Part shown: positions 26,778 to 35,158 of the stretch, piece by piece
Layout of the letters: each line of letters starts with the position of its first letter
Position numbering within the stretch: the stretch's first letter is position 1
Source of the DNA: 34-65-8 sp964516135
GTDB lineage: Bacteria > Pseudomonadota > Alphaproteobacteria > Sphingomonadales > Sphingomonadaceae
Direction of reading: 5' to 3'
NCBI GenBank assembly: GCA_964516135.1
Contig: CAZEWN010000008.1
Coordinates: forward strand, 1-64,000
DNA: 64,000 nucleotides
The notes under the pieces: generated by a model
Database searches by the model: none
Told to the model about the DNA's origin: nothing
The model's input: the letters and a program-made list of their open reading frames with translations, nothing else
Made by a program: the position numbers and the translations under genes

Positions 26778-27614
26778 TTACTTGAGTTGGCAGATGTCGA
26801 GGACGTTCATGTCAGTATAGTCGAGGTTCTCCCCGCCCATCGCCCAGATGAATGCGTACTTCCTGGTTCCAGAACCCATGTGAATCGACCAGGGCGGGCT
26901 GATCACCGCCTCCTCGTTGCCGATCACCAGATGGCGCATGCCGTCGGGTTCGCCCATGTAATGAAAAACGCGGTCGTTCTCGTCCGCCATGTCGAAGTAG
27001 AGGTAGATCTCGCTACGGCGGTCGTGAAGGTGTGGCGGCATGGTGTTCCACACGCTCCCTTCCTCCAGCACCGTGAGGCCAAGCAGCAACTGCGCGCTTT
27101 CGCAGACACCGGGAATCACCAACTGGTAGATCGTCCGCTGGTTCGAACTGGCGAGGTCGCCGCGTTCCAGCGGGTTAGCCTGCGCCAGCGTGACGTGCTT
27201 GAGGGGACAGACCTTGTGTGCGGGCAGTGAGGCGAGGTAGAAACGCGCGTCTTTCCCCTCGAACACCACCTCGGTCGATCCCATCGGGATATAGAGGCAT
27301 TCCTTGTTCGCCAGTGCGAACCGCTCACCATCCACCGTGATCGCGCCATCGCCGCCGATGTTCACCGCCGCCATTTCGCGCCGTTCGAGGAAAGGTTTGC
27401 CCGCAGCGGAGGCGGGCTCGCTCTGTTCAGGCAGGCGAACACTCATGCCCGCTGGAACCACCCCGCCGATTACGAAGCGTTCGTTATGCGAATAGTTGAG
27501 CGTGATCTCGCCATCGCGGAACATTCCGCCGACCAGATAGCGGGCGCGCAGGTCATCATTCGACACGCTCTCCATCATGTCGGGATGGGTGGCGTGATAG
27601 GTCTTGGCAAACAT
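26778..27614 (-). CDS. kduI: 5-dehydro-4-deoxy-D-glucuronate isomerase
   Basis: Cupin-fold zinc isomerase of 278 residues, the usual KduI length. It converts 4-deoxy-L-threo-5-hexosulose uronate (the ring-opened product of unsaturated uronic acids) to 2,5-diketo-3-deoxygluconate for KduD. Metal ligands are in PPHLHDRRSEIYLYF (two His and a Glu) and a later His in SPPWSIHMGSG. Family segments ARYLVGGMF and LNYSHNERFVIGG are clear. AAGGAA precedes the start. Its presence means the locus handles unsaturated galacturonate- or glucuronate-type sugars. Confidence 0.95.
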   Translation of the reverse strand: MFAKTYHATHPDMMESVSNDDLRARYLVGGMFRDGEITLNYSHNERFVIGGVVPAGMSVRLPEQSEPASAAGKPFLERREMAAVNIGGDGAITVDGERFALANKECLYIPMGSTEVVFEGKDARFYLASLPAHKVCPLKHVTLAQANPLERGDLASSNQRTIYQLVIPGVCESAQLLLGLTVLEEGSVWNTMPPHLHDRRSEIYLYFDMADENDRVFHYMGEPDGMRHLVIGNEEAVISPPWSIHMGSGTRKYAFIWAMGGENLDYTDMNVLDICQLK

Positions 27615-27629
27615 CTTGGTTCCTTGGCT

Positions 27630-29357
27630 TTACCGGCGGGTTGCGGCGCGGCGGCGCTGTTCGAGTTGATGGTCGTAAAGCGATGGCACCGCGGTAACCG
27701 CAGTGCCCGTCATTTCCTGATAGGCGGTGGGAGCATAATCGATCGCGATCGTACGATTGGCATGCAGGCCGACGATCCGCGCACCCGGCCCCTCCAATCC
27801 GCTGGCGATTGTAACGGTGGCATCGGCGGGCACGCTGTCGGGCATGACGAGGGCGACGTTCCAGTGCGTGTTCATCAGGCCATGGCCAGGCTTCCAATAC
27901 CCCGCGCCGCCGCCTTCCCACAGACGGTAGCGCCAGCCGCCATCCGTCTGGCGCGGCGCGACGTGCATCGTCAACCCGTCGAACAGGTTCTGGTGATTTG
28001 ATCCGCTGTGCTGGTCGATGATCGCGTCGCGCAGGACGGTAGTCTGCCGGTAGACAGATCGGCTCGAGCGGGTGTTGACGCTGACCGGGTGAATGACCGG
28101 ATTTTCGACGCGGAGGTTGTCGACCAGCACATTATGCACCGCGCCCACATGCACCGAGTAGTGCGCTTTATGCTCGCCCGTGGTCACGATATCGGAAATG
28201 GTCAGTGAACCGGCATTGTCGGTCAGCACGGCGCTGTCAGCATTGGCGATGACGAGATCGTGGATCCAGCCGTCGAACACCCCGGTCATGTAAATGCCGT
28301 TGTATCCCGCCTCCAGGTGATGGCCGAACCACGGGTTGTCGGGGAAGGTCAGCCGCATGTTTTGTATGCCGACATCCTCCAGGTGCCCCCACTGGGCGAC
28401 CACGGCAGGCTGGTCGGCCGAGACCGCGTGCAGCAGCGGATCACCCAATGTCACACGGTTACCCCGGATCGCGATGATGCGCGTGGGCTGCGCGACCACC
28501 GGACGATTTGGAAAAGTCCAATGATGCGACCCTATCGCCAGCTTTCGGGAATTTTCGGTTTGCGCCGAATTCCAAGGCTCCAGGTCGCCGTAGAGGGAGT
28601 GCAGGATGGCGCTATCCGGCCCATCCACCGAAAACCACTGAACCTGCACCACCTGGCCGACCCGCAGCTTGCTGGCGTCGGCAACGGCCAGCACGGTATC
28701 GAACTGGCGTCCGCCGCGCGCCTCTGCCAGCACTGGGTCGCGCCGATCCTTGCTACCGTCATAGGATACCGGACGCGTCCCCTCGGGCCCGACGAACAGC
28801 ATGCCGCCGGCCCAGCTATACTCGCTGAACAGGAAGCGAATGTTCTGGTCGGGCTGGACCTCGTACTTGTCCTCGCGGAGCAGGTACTCACGCAATTCCG
28901 CCTGGCGGGCTGGATCGTCGACGATGTTTAACGGGCGCGGGAAGAAAAGCTCGGTCCCGCCCTCGGCCGAGCCGGCTCCGGCCAGCGTCAAATTGCTGCG
29001 GGTAAGCGGGATTACTTCGCCGATCTGGACTCGCCCCGCGGGCAGGCGGACAATCACCCGACCTTCGATCGCATTCGCGGCAGCGAGCGCGGCCAACAGT
29101 GCCTTTGCATCGTCCTTGCCGTCATCGGGGATCACGCCGTGGGCAGTCGCCTCGATCACCGTGCCTTGATCCATCGGGATCGCTGCGAGGCCGAACCCGT
29201 AACCGGCATAACTATAGTCGGGAAGCGGATTTTGCGCGCGGGTCTGCCGGTCTCCCAGGATATCTGGCCGCCCGCCCTGCTGGGCGAGCACTTGCGTAGC
29301 AGCGAACGATAGCGCCAGGGCGACCATGCTGCTCGCAATTGCCGATGTGCGGGCCAT
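27630..29357 (-). CDS. Secreted right-handed beta-helix protein, candidate polysaccharide lyase/hydrolase
   Basis: A 575-residue exported protein (signal peptide to about residue 25, VLAQQ). It begins with a pectate-lyase-superfamily-like segment (TAHGVIPDDGKDDAKALLAAL, then RVIVRLPAGRVQIGEVIPL) and continues with parallel beta-helix repeats (DVGIQNMRL, GIYMTGVFDGWIHDLVIANA, LTISDIVTTGEH, NVLVDNLRV). No catalytic motif of a named family could be recognised with confidence. By position between the PL5-like lyase and kduI it should act on a uronate-containing polysaccharide outside the cytoplasm, by lysis, hydrolysis or epimerisation. AGGAATAGGA lies before the start, and only 4 bases separate it from the upstream lyase. 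Confidence 0.72.
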   Translation of the reverse strand: MARTSAIASSMVALALSFAATQVLAQQGGRPDILGDRQTRAQNPLPDYSYAGYGFGLAAIPMDQGTVIEATAHGVIPDDGKDDAKALLAALAAANAIEGRVIVRLPAGRVQIGEVIPLTRSNLTLAGAGSAEGGTELFFPRPLNIVDDPARQAELREYLLREDKYEVQPDQNIRFLFSEYSWAGGMLFVGPEGTRPVSYDGSKDRRDPVLAEARGGRQFDTVLAVADASKLRVGQVVQVQWFSVDGPDSAILHSLYGDLEPWNSAQTENSRKLAIGSHHWTFPNRPVVAQPTRIIAIRGNRVTLGDPLLHAVSADQPAVVAQWGHLEDVGIQNMRLTFPDNPWFGHHLEAGYNGIYMTGVFDGWIHDLVIANADSAVLTDNAGSLTISDIVTTGEHKAHYSVHVGAVHNVLVDNLRVENPVIHPVSVNTRSSRSVYRQTTVLRDAIIDQHSGSNHQNLFDGLTMHVAPRQTDGGWRYRLWEGGGAGYWKPGHGLMNTHWNVALVMPDSVPADATVTIASGLEGPGARIVGLHANRTIAIDYAPTAYQEMTGTAVTAVPSLYDHQLEQRRRAATRR

Positions 29358-29361
29358 GATC

Positions 29362-30663
29362 CTATTCCTCTTCGCTCGTTGCGGGCATCTGGGTCGATAG
29401 CCAATCCGTTACCGCGCTTTCGCCCGGCGATAGCCCGTTTGCGGCGGCCTCATAGCTGGGTTCGGCATAGCCCCACGCGGCGAGGCGCAAAGGTCGGGCC
29501 ATCTGCATCCTGAGCGCTGGCGTGGCGACACCCCGGGTCAATGCCTGTTCGGGATGGCGCCAGCTGCCGGGCTGGGCGGCAAAGGGCGTGTGAAATGCCA
29601 ATGCTTGCTCCAGACCGACGCCGTTCGCGCCGCGCGCGCGCCATAAGTCGCGGCCAACACATTCGGCGAGACCGGCGACCTGCGCGGCGGCCTCGAGCGC
29701 GAAGAAGCTGTAATGAAGGCTGCGTGTGCGCTTGTGTTCCGCGGGGAGCCCACCATCGGCGCCGAACTGAATGTCGATCCGCCGCGCGGGCCATTCGGTC
29801 GCGACATGCCGCGCGACCGGTTCAAGCCGCGCGAACAGCGCGAACTGCATCAGCAGCGCATCGAAATAGAGGCCGTGATTGTTACTCTTGGATCTTTCTG
29901 TCCGGCCAATAGGGCTTGTGGCGAGCCACTGCACCATTTGCCCAAACCACGCTTCGAGACCAGCCTGTTCCTCGGGTGCAAGCACTTCGGCAGTGCCGAC
30001 CAAGCCTATCGCTTCAACAACTGGTTGCAGGGCACGCAGTTCGATAACCCCTTCGGCCCGTCCGCTGCTGCGCCCGGGAACGGCCTGGCCATAGTTGAGG
30101 TTGGGGTTCATTCGCGTCGTCGGGTCCAAAAACCACGTCCGCAGCAATGCGGCCGCATGAGCGGCGTATCGGCGGTCACCCAGTACGTGCCAGCCGATCG
30201 CCAGATCGGTCACGTCGTTCGCGAATTTGCCGATGCGATCCTTGTCGAAAGTGTTGTCGCGACTTTCGGGGTTCACCTTCCCGTCGCGCCGCTCGTAAGG
30301 CAAACCGCCCCGCTTGCCCGGACTCGGCCACCAGTAGGGGCCGATTGAATAATAGTCGTTGCGCGAACCGCCGGCTGGCAAGGCGGTCTTGTGCGTCACG
30401 CTGTGAGGCCCGCGCGCCAGGGCGGCATCGGCTTTCTTGCGCAGCGCCTGCGCAAAATCCGGATCGGCCTGCGCCCGCGCTCGCGCCTGGGCGAGCCATT
30501 CGGCTCGCCACAGGAACGTGCGTGGGGCACCTTCGGCATTTGCATAGCCGTTCTCGCCCCGGCACACCGCGCGGCCCGGGGCAGCGACGAATTCCTGCGC
30601 CGCGACTGGCGCCGCCGCGAGAAGCGCGACGCCGATCAGCAAACGGGGAAATTGCGCGACCAT
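29362..30663 (-). CDS. Alginate-lyase-family (PL5-like) secreted lyase
   Basis: Exported (alpha/alpha)-barrel lyase, about 433 residues from the start at 30663 (signal peptide MVAQFPRLLIGVALLAAAPV, cleavage near AAQ; ribosome site GAGAGGA). Family hallmarks: DYYSIGPYWWPSP (~103-115), LPYERRDGKVNPES, the tunnel segment MNPNLNYGQAVPGR, and NNHGLYFDA (~261-269), where Asn/His act in alginate lyases of this fold. The fold is shared by alginate, glucuronan and related uronan lyases. The kduI/kduD genes downstream favour a glucuronate- or galacturonate-type polymer over alginate, so the name reflects the fold, not a proven substrate. Confidence 0.82.
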   Translation of the reverse strand: MVAQFPRLLIGVALLAAAPVAAQEFVAAPGRAVCRGENGYANAEGAPRTFLWRAEWLAQARARAQADPDFAQALRKKADAALARGPHSVTHKTALPAGGSRNDYYSIGPYWWPSPGKRGGLPYERRDGKVNPESRDNTFDKDRIGKFANDVTDLAIGWHVLGDRRYAAHAAALLRTWFLDPTTRMNPNLNYGQAVPGRSSGRAEGVIELRALQPVVEAIGLVGTAEVLAPEEQAGLEAWFGQMVQWLATSPIGRTERSKSNNHGLYFDALLMQFALFARLEPVARHVATEWPARRIDIQFGADGGLPAEHKRTRSLHYSFFALEAAAQVAGLAECVGRDLWRARGANGVGLEQALAFHTPFAAQPGSWRHPEQALTRGVATPALRMQMARPLRLAAWGYAEPSYEAAANGLSPGESAVTDWLSTQMPATSEEE

Positions 30664-30682
30664 CCTGCCAGTTCCTCTCGGC

Positions 30683-33547
30683 TCAGAAGCGGAACCGGAC
30701 ACCGGCCTGATAGCGCGTGCCAACATAGCTGATTTCACTGATCGCGCCCGGCACCGGCCGCTCGAGGTATTGCGGCTCGTTGAGAATGTTCAGCGCATCA
30801 AGGCGCAACTGGATGTTGTTGGTGACGCGGAAAGTCACGTTGGCATCCAGGCTCTCGTTTGGCTGGGCGAAGCGATTGGCGTTGAGTTCAAACGGCTTCA
30901 GATAGCGCGAACGGTATTTGTATAGCAGCCGTAGCGATATCGGCCCTTGCTCGTAATAGGCAGTGGCGTTGAGCGTATGCTTGGACAGCCCGATGATGCT
31001 GGCCGGTTCGGTGAACAGCGCCAGCGGGAAGGCGGGATCAACCGCGCTGGGATCGGGGTATTCGAAATTGGTGTCGGCATAGCTGTAGCCACCGATGAAG
31101 CCGAGGCCATCAAATGGCGCAGGGAGATACGTCATCGCGTGGTTGATGGTGAGTTCCAGGCCCCAGAGGTCGCGTTTGGTATTGTCGTTGGTCTGCTGCG
31201 CGACCGGCACGGTCACCGGAACACCATCGATGATGAAGGTTTCCTGGACACTGCTGGCATCCGCCGGGACGATCCCGGCCTGCAACTGCTTGTAGAACAG
31301 GGCCAGGGTGATCGCGTTGTCGTCGTCGGCATAATACTCGAACGACAGGTCGCCGTTCCAGCTCATCAACGGTTCCAGGCGCGGATTGCCGCCAGTGACG
31401 CCTGAGATGGCGTCGGCAATGGTCTGGTTGTTGGTTGCATCGATCGAAATCTCGCGGCCCGCCCGCATGTCCTCGATATTGGGGCGGGACAGGGCACGAT
31501 AGATCGCGCCACGCACGAGGAACTGGTCGCTGACCAGATACTTGACGTTCAGGCTGGGCAGGAAGCTCCAGAAATCGTTTTTGATCGTGACTTCGTCGAA
31601 CTCGCCAGTCGGCGTCAGGATGACATTGCCGGCGACCACGCTTGCCGTGAACGCCCCCCGCAAACCTTCCGAACGCACGTTGGTGTTGAGCACCCGCACG
31701 CCGATATTGCCGCCGAAGCGATCGTCCTCGGTGCCGAAGTTGACCATGCCGTAACCGGCCATGATCTTCTCGGTCACGTCGATATCGCTGACGCTGCGCG
31801 GGTCGGTCGCCGGGCCAGTGTCATCGGATCCGCGCAGGGTCGAGAACATGCATAGCGGATTGAAGGCGGCCCAAGACGTTACGTTGGTTGTGCCATCGCG
31901 GAAGAATTCGGGATCGCGGAATTCCATCCGGCATGCCTGGTTGACCGCCGCCTCGGTCGCATTGTCAAACGCCTCGACCCGGTTGAGATTATCGAGATCA
32001 GCGACGCGTGAATGGTTGGAAAAGCGCAGGCCGCCCTGGATTGACCGAATGAACCCGCTTTCAACGAAGGCCTCGCCATCCAGCCGCACGGCGAAGATTT
32101 CGTCAAGGCGGCTCTCGCTGTCGCGCCGAGCATAGGCCGCGTCCGTGAACAGGCCATGGTCGGTGATGTCGAACGCGTTGCCGTTCGCCAGCGTGGGGAA
32201 GGTCAGCACCGGTTCGCCGCTCGACTTGTCGATCGAATAGGGCACACGTCCGCTGGTGAAGTTCACCGTGCTGCCGTTGACCGTGAACGCCCGGTTGCCC
32301 TCGGTCCGCAAGCGCGTGCTGCGATCGAACTGGTCGCGCTGCGTGCGCGAATAAGAGACATCGACCCCGACGCGCGCGGCATCATCGGTCCACTCTACTG
32401 CCAGGCCGCCGCCATAATAATCCTCGTCGCGGTCGCGGATGCGCGTCTGCGATTCGAGGCGGCTATTCGCGGTGAAGCCGATCAAAGCGCCATTGTCAGC
32501 GATCGAACTTGGAATGATCCCGCGCGTTCCCTCCGCAATAACGAAGTCGGTCCGATCTTCCAGCCAGTTGCGGTTGGAATACTGCAGATCGAGATTGATA
32601 TCGAGTTCGGGGCGCGGCTGGTACTGCAGCGTCCCCATCACCGCCTCGCGGGTGAGGCGGTTGTTCATCTGCCGCCACAGATAGTTGTTGGCCACGAAAT
32701 AGACCGGCTGGTTCGCATTTGGCACGCCGCCGGTCGCGGCAACCGAGCAGTTCGTTCCGGAATTTGCGGTAGGTGCCGTGGTGTTGCACGGCCGCACGCT
32801 GGAGCTTTCGGTATAGAAATCCTCCGCCGCCGCTTCGTCGCCACGCGAATAACCCAGCGAGAAGCCCATTTCGCCGTCGCCGACCGCGAACTGCTGCACA
32901 ACACTCCCCGCGACCCGGTAGCCAAGCCCGTCCCGCCCATCGATCTTATCGTCGTAGGGCTCGTAGATGCCGCGCGCATCGAGCTGGATGCGGCTGCGAC
33001 CGAAATCGAGCGGGCGCAGCGTACGTAGCTCGACCACGCCCGACGTGCCGCCCTCGATCAGCTCCGCATTCTGCGATTTGTAAACCAGGACGCCATTGAC
33101 GAGCTCTGACGGAAACTGCTGGAATGAAACCGCTCGGTCGCCTGACCCGCTCGTAACCTCGCGCCCATTGAGCGTCGAGAAACCCAGGAAAGGCCCAAGG
33201 CCTCGCACCGAGATTTCCGATGCGCTGCCCTTGAAGCGATCGGCGGTGACGCCCACGATCCGTTCAAGCGTTTCCCCGACCGACTGGTCTGGCAAAGCGC
33301 CGATCTCGTCACTGATGAGCGCGTCGACGATGACGTCGGCCCGGCGCTTTTCTTCTAGCGAACTGCGCTGGGTGGCGCGAATGCCTTCAACGACGATCAC
33401 ATCGTCGGAAGCATCTTCCGGATTTTCCGCCGCCTCGGGCTGCGCCGCCGGATCTTGGGCCCGCGCCACGTCGGGTCGCGCCAGTGCCGTCAGCGCTACT
33501 CCGGCCATCAAGCACCAGGTCGCGGCTCGCGCGGATTTCATCGCCAT
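30683..33547 (-). CDS. TonB-dependent receptor heading the uronate operon
   Basis: Outer-membrane TonB-dependent transporter, 954 residues from the start at 33547 (GGGAGAG upstream). Signal peptide to about residue 30 (ARAQD). Plug features: DDVIVVEGIRATQRSS (TonB-box-like VVEGIR), QSVGETLERIVGV and ISVRGLGPFLGFSTLNGREV. The barrel ends in AGVRFRF. It is the first gene of a run with the PL5-like lyase, beta-helix protein, kduI, kduD and kdgK, all within 4-20 bases of each other or overlapping. A perfect copy of the operator lies 71 bases upstream of its start. It probably imports the oligosaccharides released by the secreted lyases. Confidence 0.93.
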   Translation of the reverse strand: MAMKSARAATWCLMAGVALTALARPDVARAQDPAAQPEAAENPEDASDDVIVVEGIRATQRSSLEEKRRADVIVDALISDEIGALPDQSVGETLERIVGVTADRFKGSASEISVRGLGPFLGFSTLNGREVTSGSGDRAVSFQQFPSELVNGVLVYKSQNAELIEGGTSGVVELRTLRPLDFGRSRIQLDARGIYEPYDDKIDGRDGLGYRVAGSVVQQFAVGDGEMGFSLGYSRGDEAAAEDFYTESSSVRPCNTTAPTANSGTNCSVAATGGVPNANQPVYFVANNYLWRQMNNRLTREAVMGTLQYQPRPELDINLDLQYSNRNWLEDRTDFVIAEGTRGIIPSSIADNGALIGFTANSRLESQTRIRDRDEDYYGGGLAVEWTDDAARVGVDVSYSRTQRDQFDRSTRLRTEGNRAFTVNGSTVNFTSGRVPYSIDKSSGEPVLTFPTLANGNAFDITDHGLFTDAAYARRDSESRLDEIFAVRLDGEAFVESGFIRSIQGGLRFSNHSRVADLDNLNRVEAFDNATEAAVNQACRMEFRDPEFFRDGTTNVTSWAAFNPLCMFSTLRGSDDTGPATDPRSVSDIDVTEKIMAGYGMVNFGTEDDRFGGNIGVRVLNTNVRSEGLRGAFTASVVAGNVILTPTGEFDEVTIKNDFWSFLPSLNVKYLVSDQFLVRGAIYRALSRPNIEDMRAGREISIDATNNQTIADAISGVTGGNPRLEPLMSWNGDLSFEYYADDDNAITLALFYKQLQAGIVPADASSVQETFIIDGVPVTVPVAQQTNDNTKRDLWGLELTINHAMTYLPAPFDGLGFIGGYSYADTNFEYPDPSAVDPAFPLALFTEPASIIGLSKHTLNATAYYEQGPISLRLLYKYRSRYLKPFELNANRFAQPNESLDANVTFRVTNNIQLRLDALNILNEPQYLERPVPGAISEISYVGTRYQAGVRFRF

Positions 33548-33847
33548 GTTTCTCTCCCATACGAACGCGGCGCCGTCTTCGCGCGCTGCGAACCGTCCAG
33601 ACGACAATGGCCGATGTCTGACACCGGTGTCAAGGAGCTATTTCCGCTAGATGCCGGTGTGGAAATACGCCCAAACCGCAACGTTTGAAGAAAGATGGAG
33701 GCAATATCTGCGGGGTTCGGCCGCTCAATGCAGTCCGATCAGTGTAACCGGTGTCGCGTCGAGGTCACGCGGACACGGCAATTCTGACGCCCACGCGACA
33801 GTGTGCGCGTTTTCTCTTGAAATCAGCGCCTTGACTCGTCGGCTTGG
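33548..33847. other. 300-base intergenic control region
   Basis: Between the receptor gene and the small gene at 33848. It holds the operator copies described separately. No protein frame with a ribosome site and no RNA gene was recognised in the remainder. Confidence 0.6.
33619..33632. promoter_or_regulatory. Putative LacI-family operator (perfect palindrome) of the receptor-lyase-kdu operon
   Basis: TGACACCGGTGTCA, identical to the palindrome at 23838-23851. Read toward the receptor it overlaps a TTGACA hexamer. A degenerate copy (TAACCGGTGTC core) lies further upstream at 33743-33756 and a half-copy (ATGCCGGTGT) at 33651-33660, which could support looping. Confidence 0.75.
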
Positions 33848-33997
33848 TCAGCGTGCGCCAAACAGGCGCGCGATCAGGCCGGGACGCTCCATCGGCATGA
33901 TCGGGCCGTGAATGTGACGTCGCATGGTGGCATCACAATACGGTCGCGGCTCCACCCACCGATCCGGACGGCTCGAACGGAAGGTTGCGCTAGACAT
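33848..33997 (-). CDS. Small protein of unknown function, 49 residues
   Basis: A short frame with an unusually good ribosome site: TAGGAGGT ends 8 bases before the ATG. The product is basic and polar (MSSATFRSSRPDRWVEPRPY at the start, then CDATMRRHIHGPIMPMERPG and LIARLFGAR), with no signal peptide or membrane segment. The central RxxHGPIxPM and terminal LFG look like a conserved small-protein pattern, but no family can be named. Codon use matches its neighbours. It stands alone, minus strand, divergent from the methionine operon, 148 bases from that regulator's operator. Confidence 0.6.
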   Translation of the reverse strand: MSSATFRSSRPDRWVEPRPYCDATMRRHIHGPIMPMERPGLIARLFGAR

Positions 33998-34141
33998 GAC
34001 CGATACCTCCTATGTCGGCGGCACGGCATGCACCGCCTGTCGATAGAAATGCACGGGTCGCCGTAACCGTTCCTGAACGGTTCAAGCCTATTGCAGCGCC
34101 GTGCGACAATGAAACGGATCGGGCCCCAAGCGTTCGGCTTG

Positions 34142-34167
34142 CACATATAAAAATATCTTTATATGTG
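34142..34167. promoter_or_regulatory. AT-rich palindromic operator of the methionine operon
   Basis: Perfect 10-base arms CACATATAAA / TTTATATGTG with spacer AATATC, in otherwise GC-rich DNA. The site ends 7 bases before the preferred start (34175) of the ArsR-methyltransferase gene. Position and symmetry suit autoregulation by that ArsR-type protein. Confidence 0.75.
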
Positions 34168-34174
34168 TGTCGAA

Positions 34175-35158
34175 ATGCGGATTGACGCGATCATGCGGGC
34201 GCTTGCCGACCCCACCAGGCTGCGTATCATGCGGCTGCTGTCCGCCATGGAATTGGCGGTGGGTGAACTTGCGCAGGTGTTGGGGCAGAGTCAGCCGCGT
34301 GTCTCGCGCCACGTCGGCATTTTGTGCGATGCGGGTCTGGCAGAGAGGCACCGCGAAGGAAGTTGGGTATTCTTGCGATCGAGCGTGGGCCGTGAACGCG
34401 GCAGCCCGGTGGGTGAGGCGGTCGCCCGGCTGCTCGCCACCGCCGAGCGCGAGGACGGCGATTTTGGCCTCGCTTGCGCCGAGGATCGCCGCCAGCTTGC
34501 CGCGATTCGCGCTGCGCGCGAGTCGGGCGCGGAAGCCTATTTCGCGCGCCATGCCGAAGAGTGGGACGAACTACGCAAGCTCCACAGCGCCGACGCGCTC
34601 GTCGAGCACCGGCTCGCCAACGCGCTTGGTGAAGCGCCGTTGGGCGACGTGCTCGATATCGGCACCGGCACCGGGCGCATGGCCGAGTTGTTCGCGGATC
34701 GCGCGAACCGGATCGTCGCCCTCGACAAGAGCCTCGACATGTTGCGCGTCGCGCGGGCCAAATTGCAGAATCTTGACGCCGGTTGTGTGGAACTGGTTCA
34801 GGGCGATTTCGCCGCCCTGCCGTTTGCCGCGCATTCATTCGACACCGTGCTGCTGCACCAGGTGCTGCATTTCGCGCAGGACCCCACGGCTGCGCTGGCC
34901 GAGGCGGCGCGGGTCACCCGGCCCGGCGGTCGGATCGCGATCGTCGACTTCGCCGCGCACGAGCGCGAGGAGCTGCGCGATCGCCACGCCCACGCGCGGC
35001 TCGGCTTCACCGACGGGGCGCTCGACACGCTGCTGACCGAAGCGGGCTATGACCCGGCCCCGCCGATCGCGCTCGATGAGGGCGAACTGGTGGTCAAGAT
35101 CTGGCTCGGCACGCGCCGGCCCGCCTCCGAAATCCAATCCCGAAAGGCCGTTCGATGA
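34175..35158 (+). CDS. ArsR-family regulator fused to a SAM-dependent methyltransferase domain
   Basis: Two-domain protein of about 327 residues. Residues ~5-95 form an ArsR winged helix (MRALADPTRLRIMRLLSAME, then the recognition region QSQPRVSRHVGILCDAGLAER). Residues ~150-310 form a class I methyltransferase fold with the SAM motif LDIGTGTGRMAELF and the family motif RPGGRIAIVDF. The start is placed at 34175 because an upstream ATG (34163) lies inside the palindromic operator; no ribosome site is evident for either. It overlaps metF by 4 bases. ArsR proteins that sense S-adenosylhomocysteine control methionine genes in other proteobacteria; here the methyltransferase-like domain is the natural sensor of SAM or SAH. 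Confidence 0.87.
   Translation: MRIDAIMRALADPTRLRIMRLLSAMELAVGELAQVLGQSQPRVSRHVGILCDAGLAERHREGSWVFLRSSVGRERGSPVGEAVARLLATAEREDGDFGLACAEDRRQLAAIRAARESGAEAYFARHAEEWDELRKLHSADALVEHRLANALGEAPLGDVLDIGTGTGRMAELFADRANRIVALDKSLDMLRVARAKLQNLDAGCVELVQGDFAALPFAAHSFDTVLLHQVLHFAQDPTAALAEAARVTRPGGRIAIVDFAAHEREELRDRHAHARLGFTDGALDTLLTEAGYDPAPPIALDEGELVVKIWLGTRRPASEIQSRKAVR

Noticed and set aside
33651..33911. Plus-strand 86-codon frame in the receptor control region
   Set aside because: It crosses operator copies, has no ribosome site, and conflicts with the better-supported 49-residue minus-strand gene.
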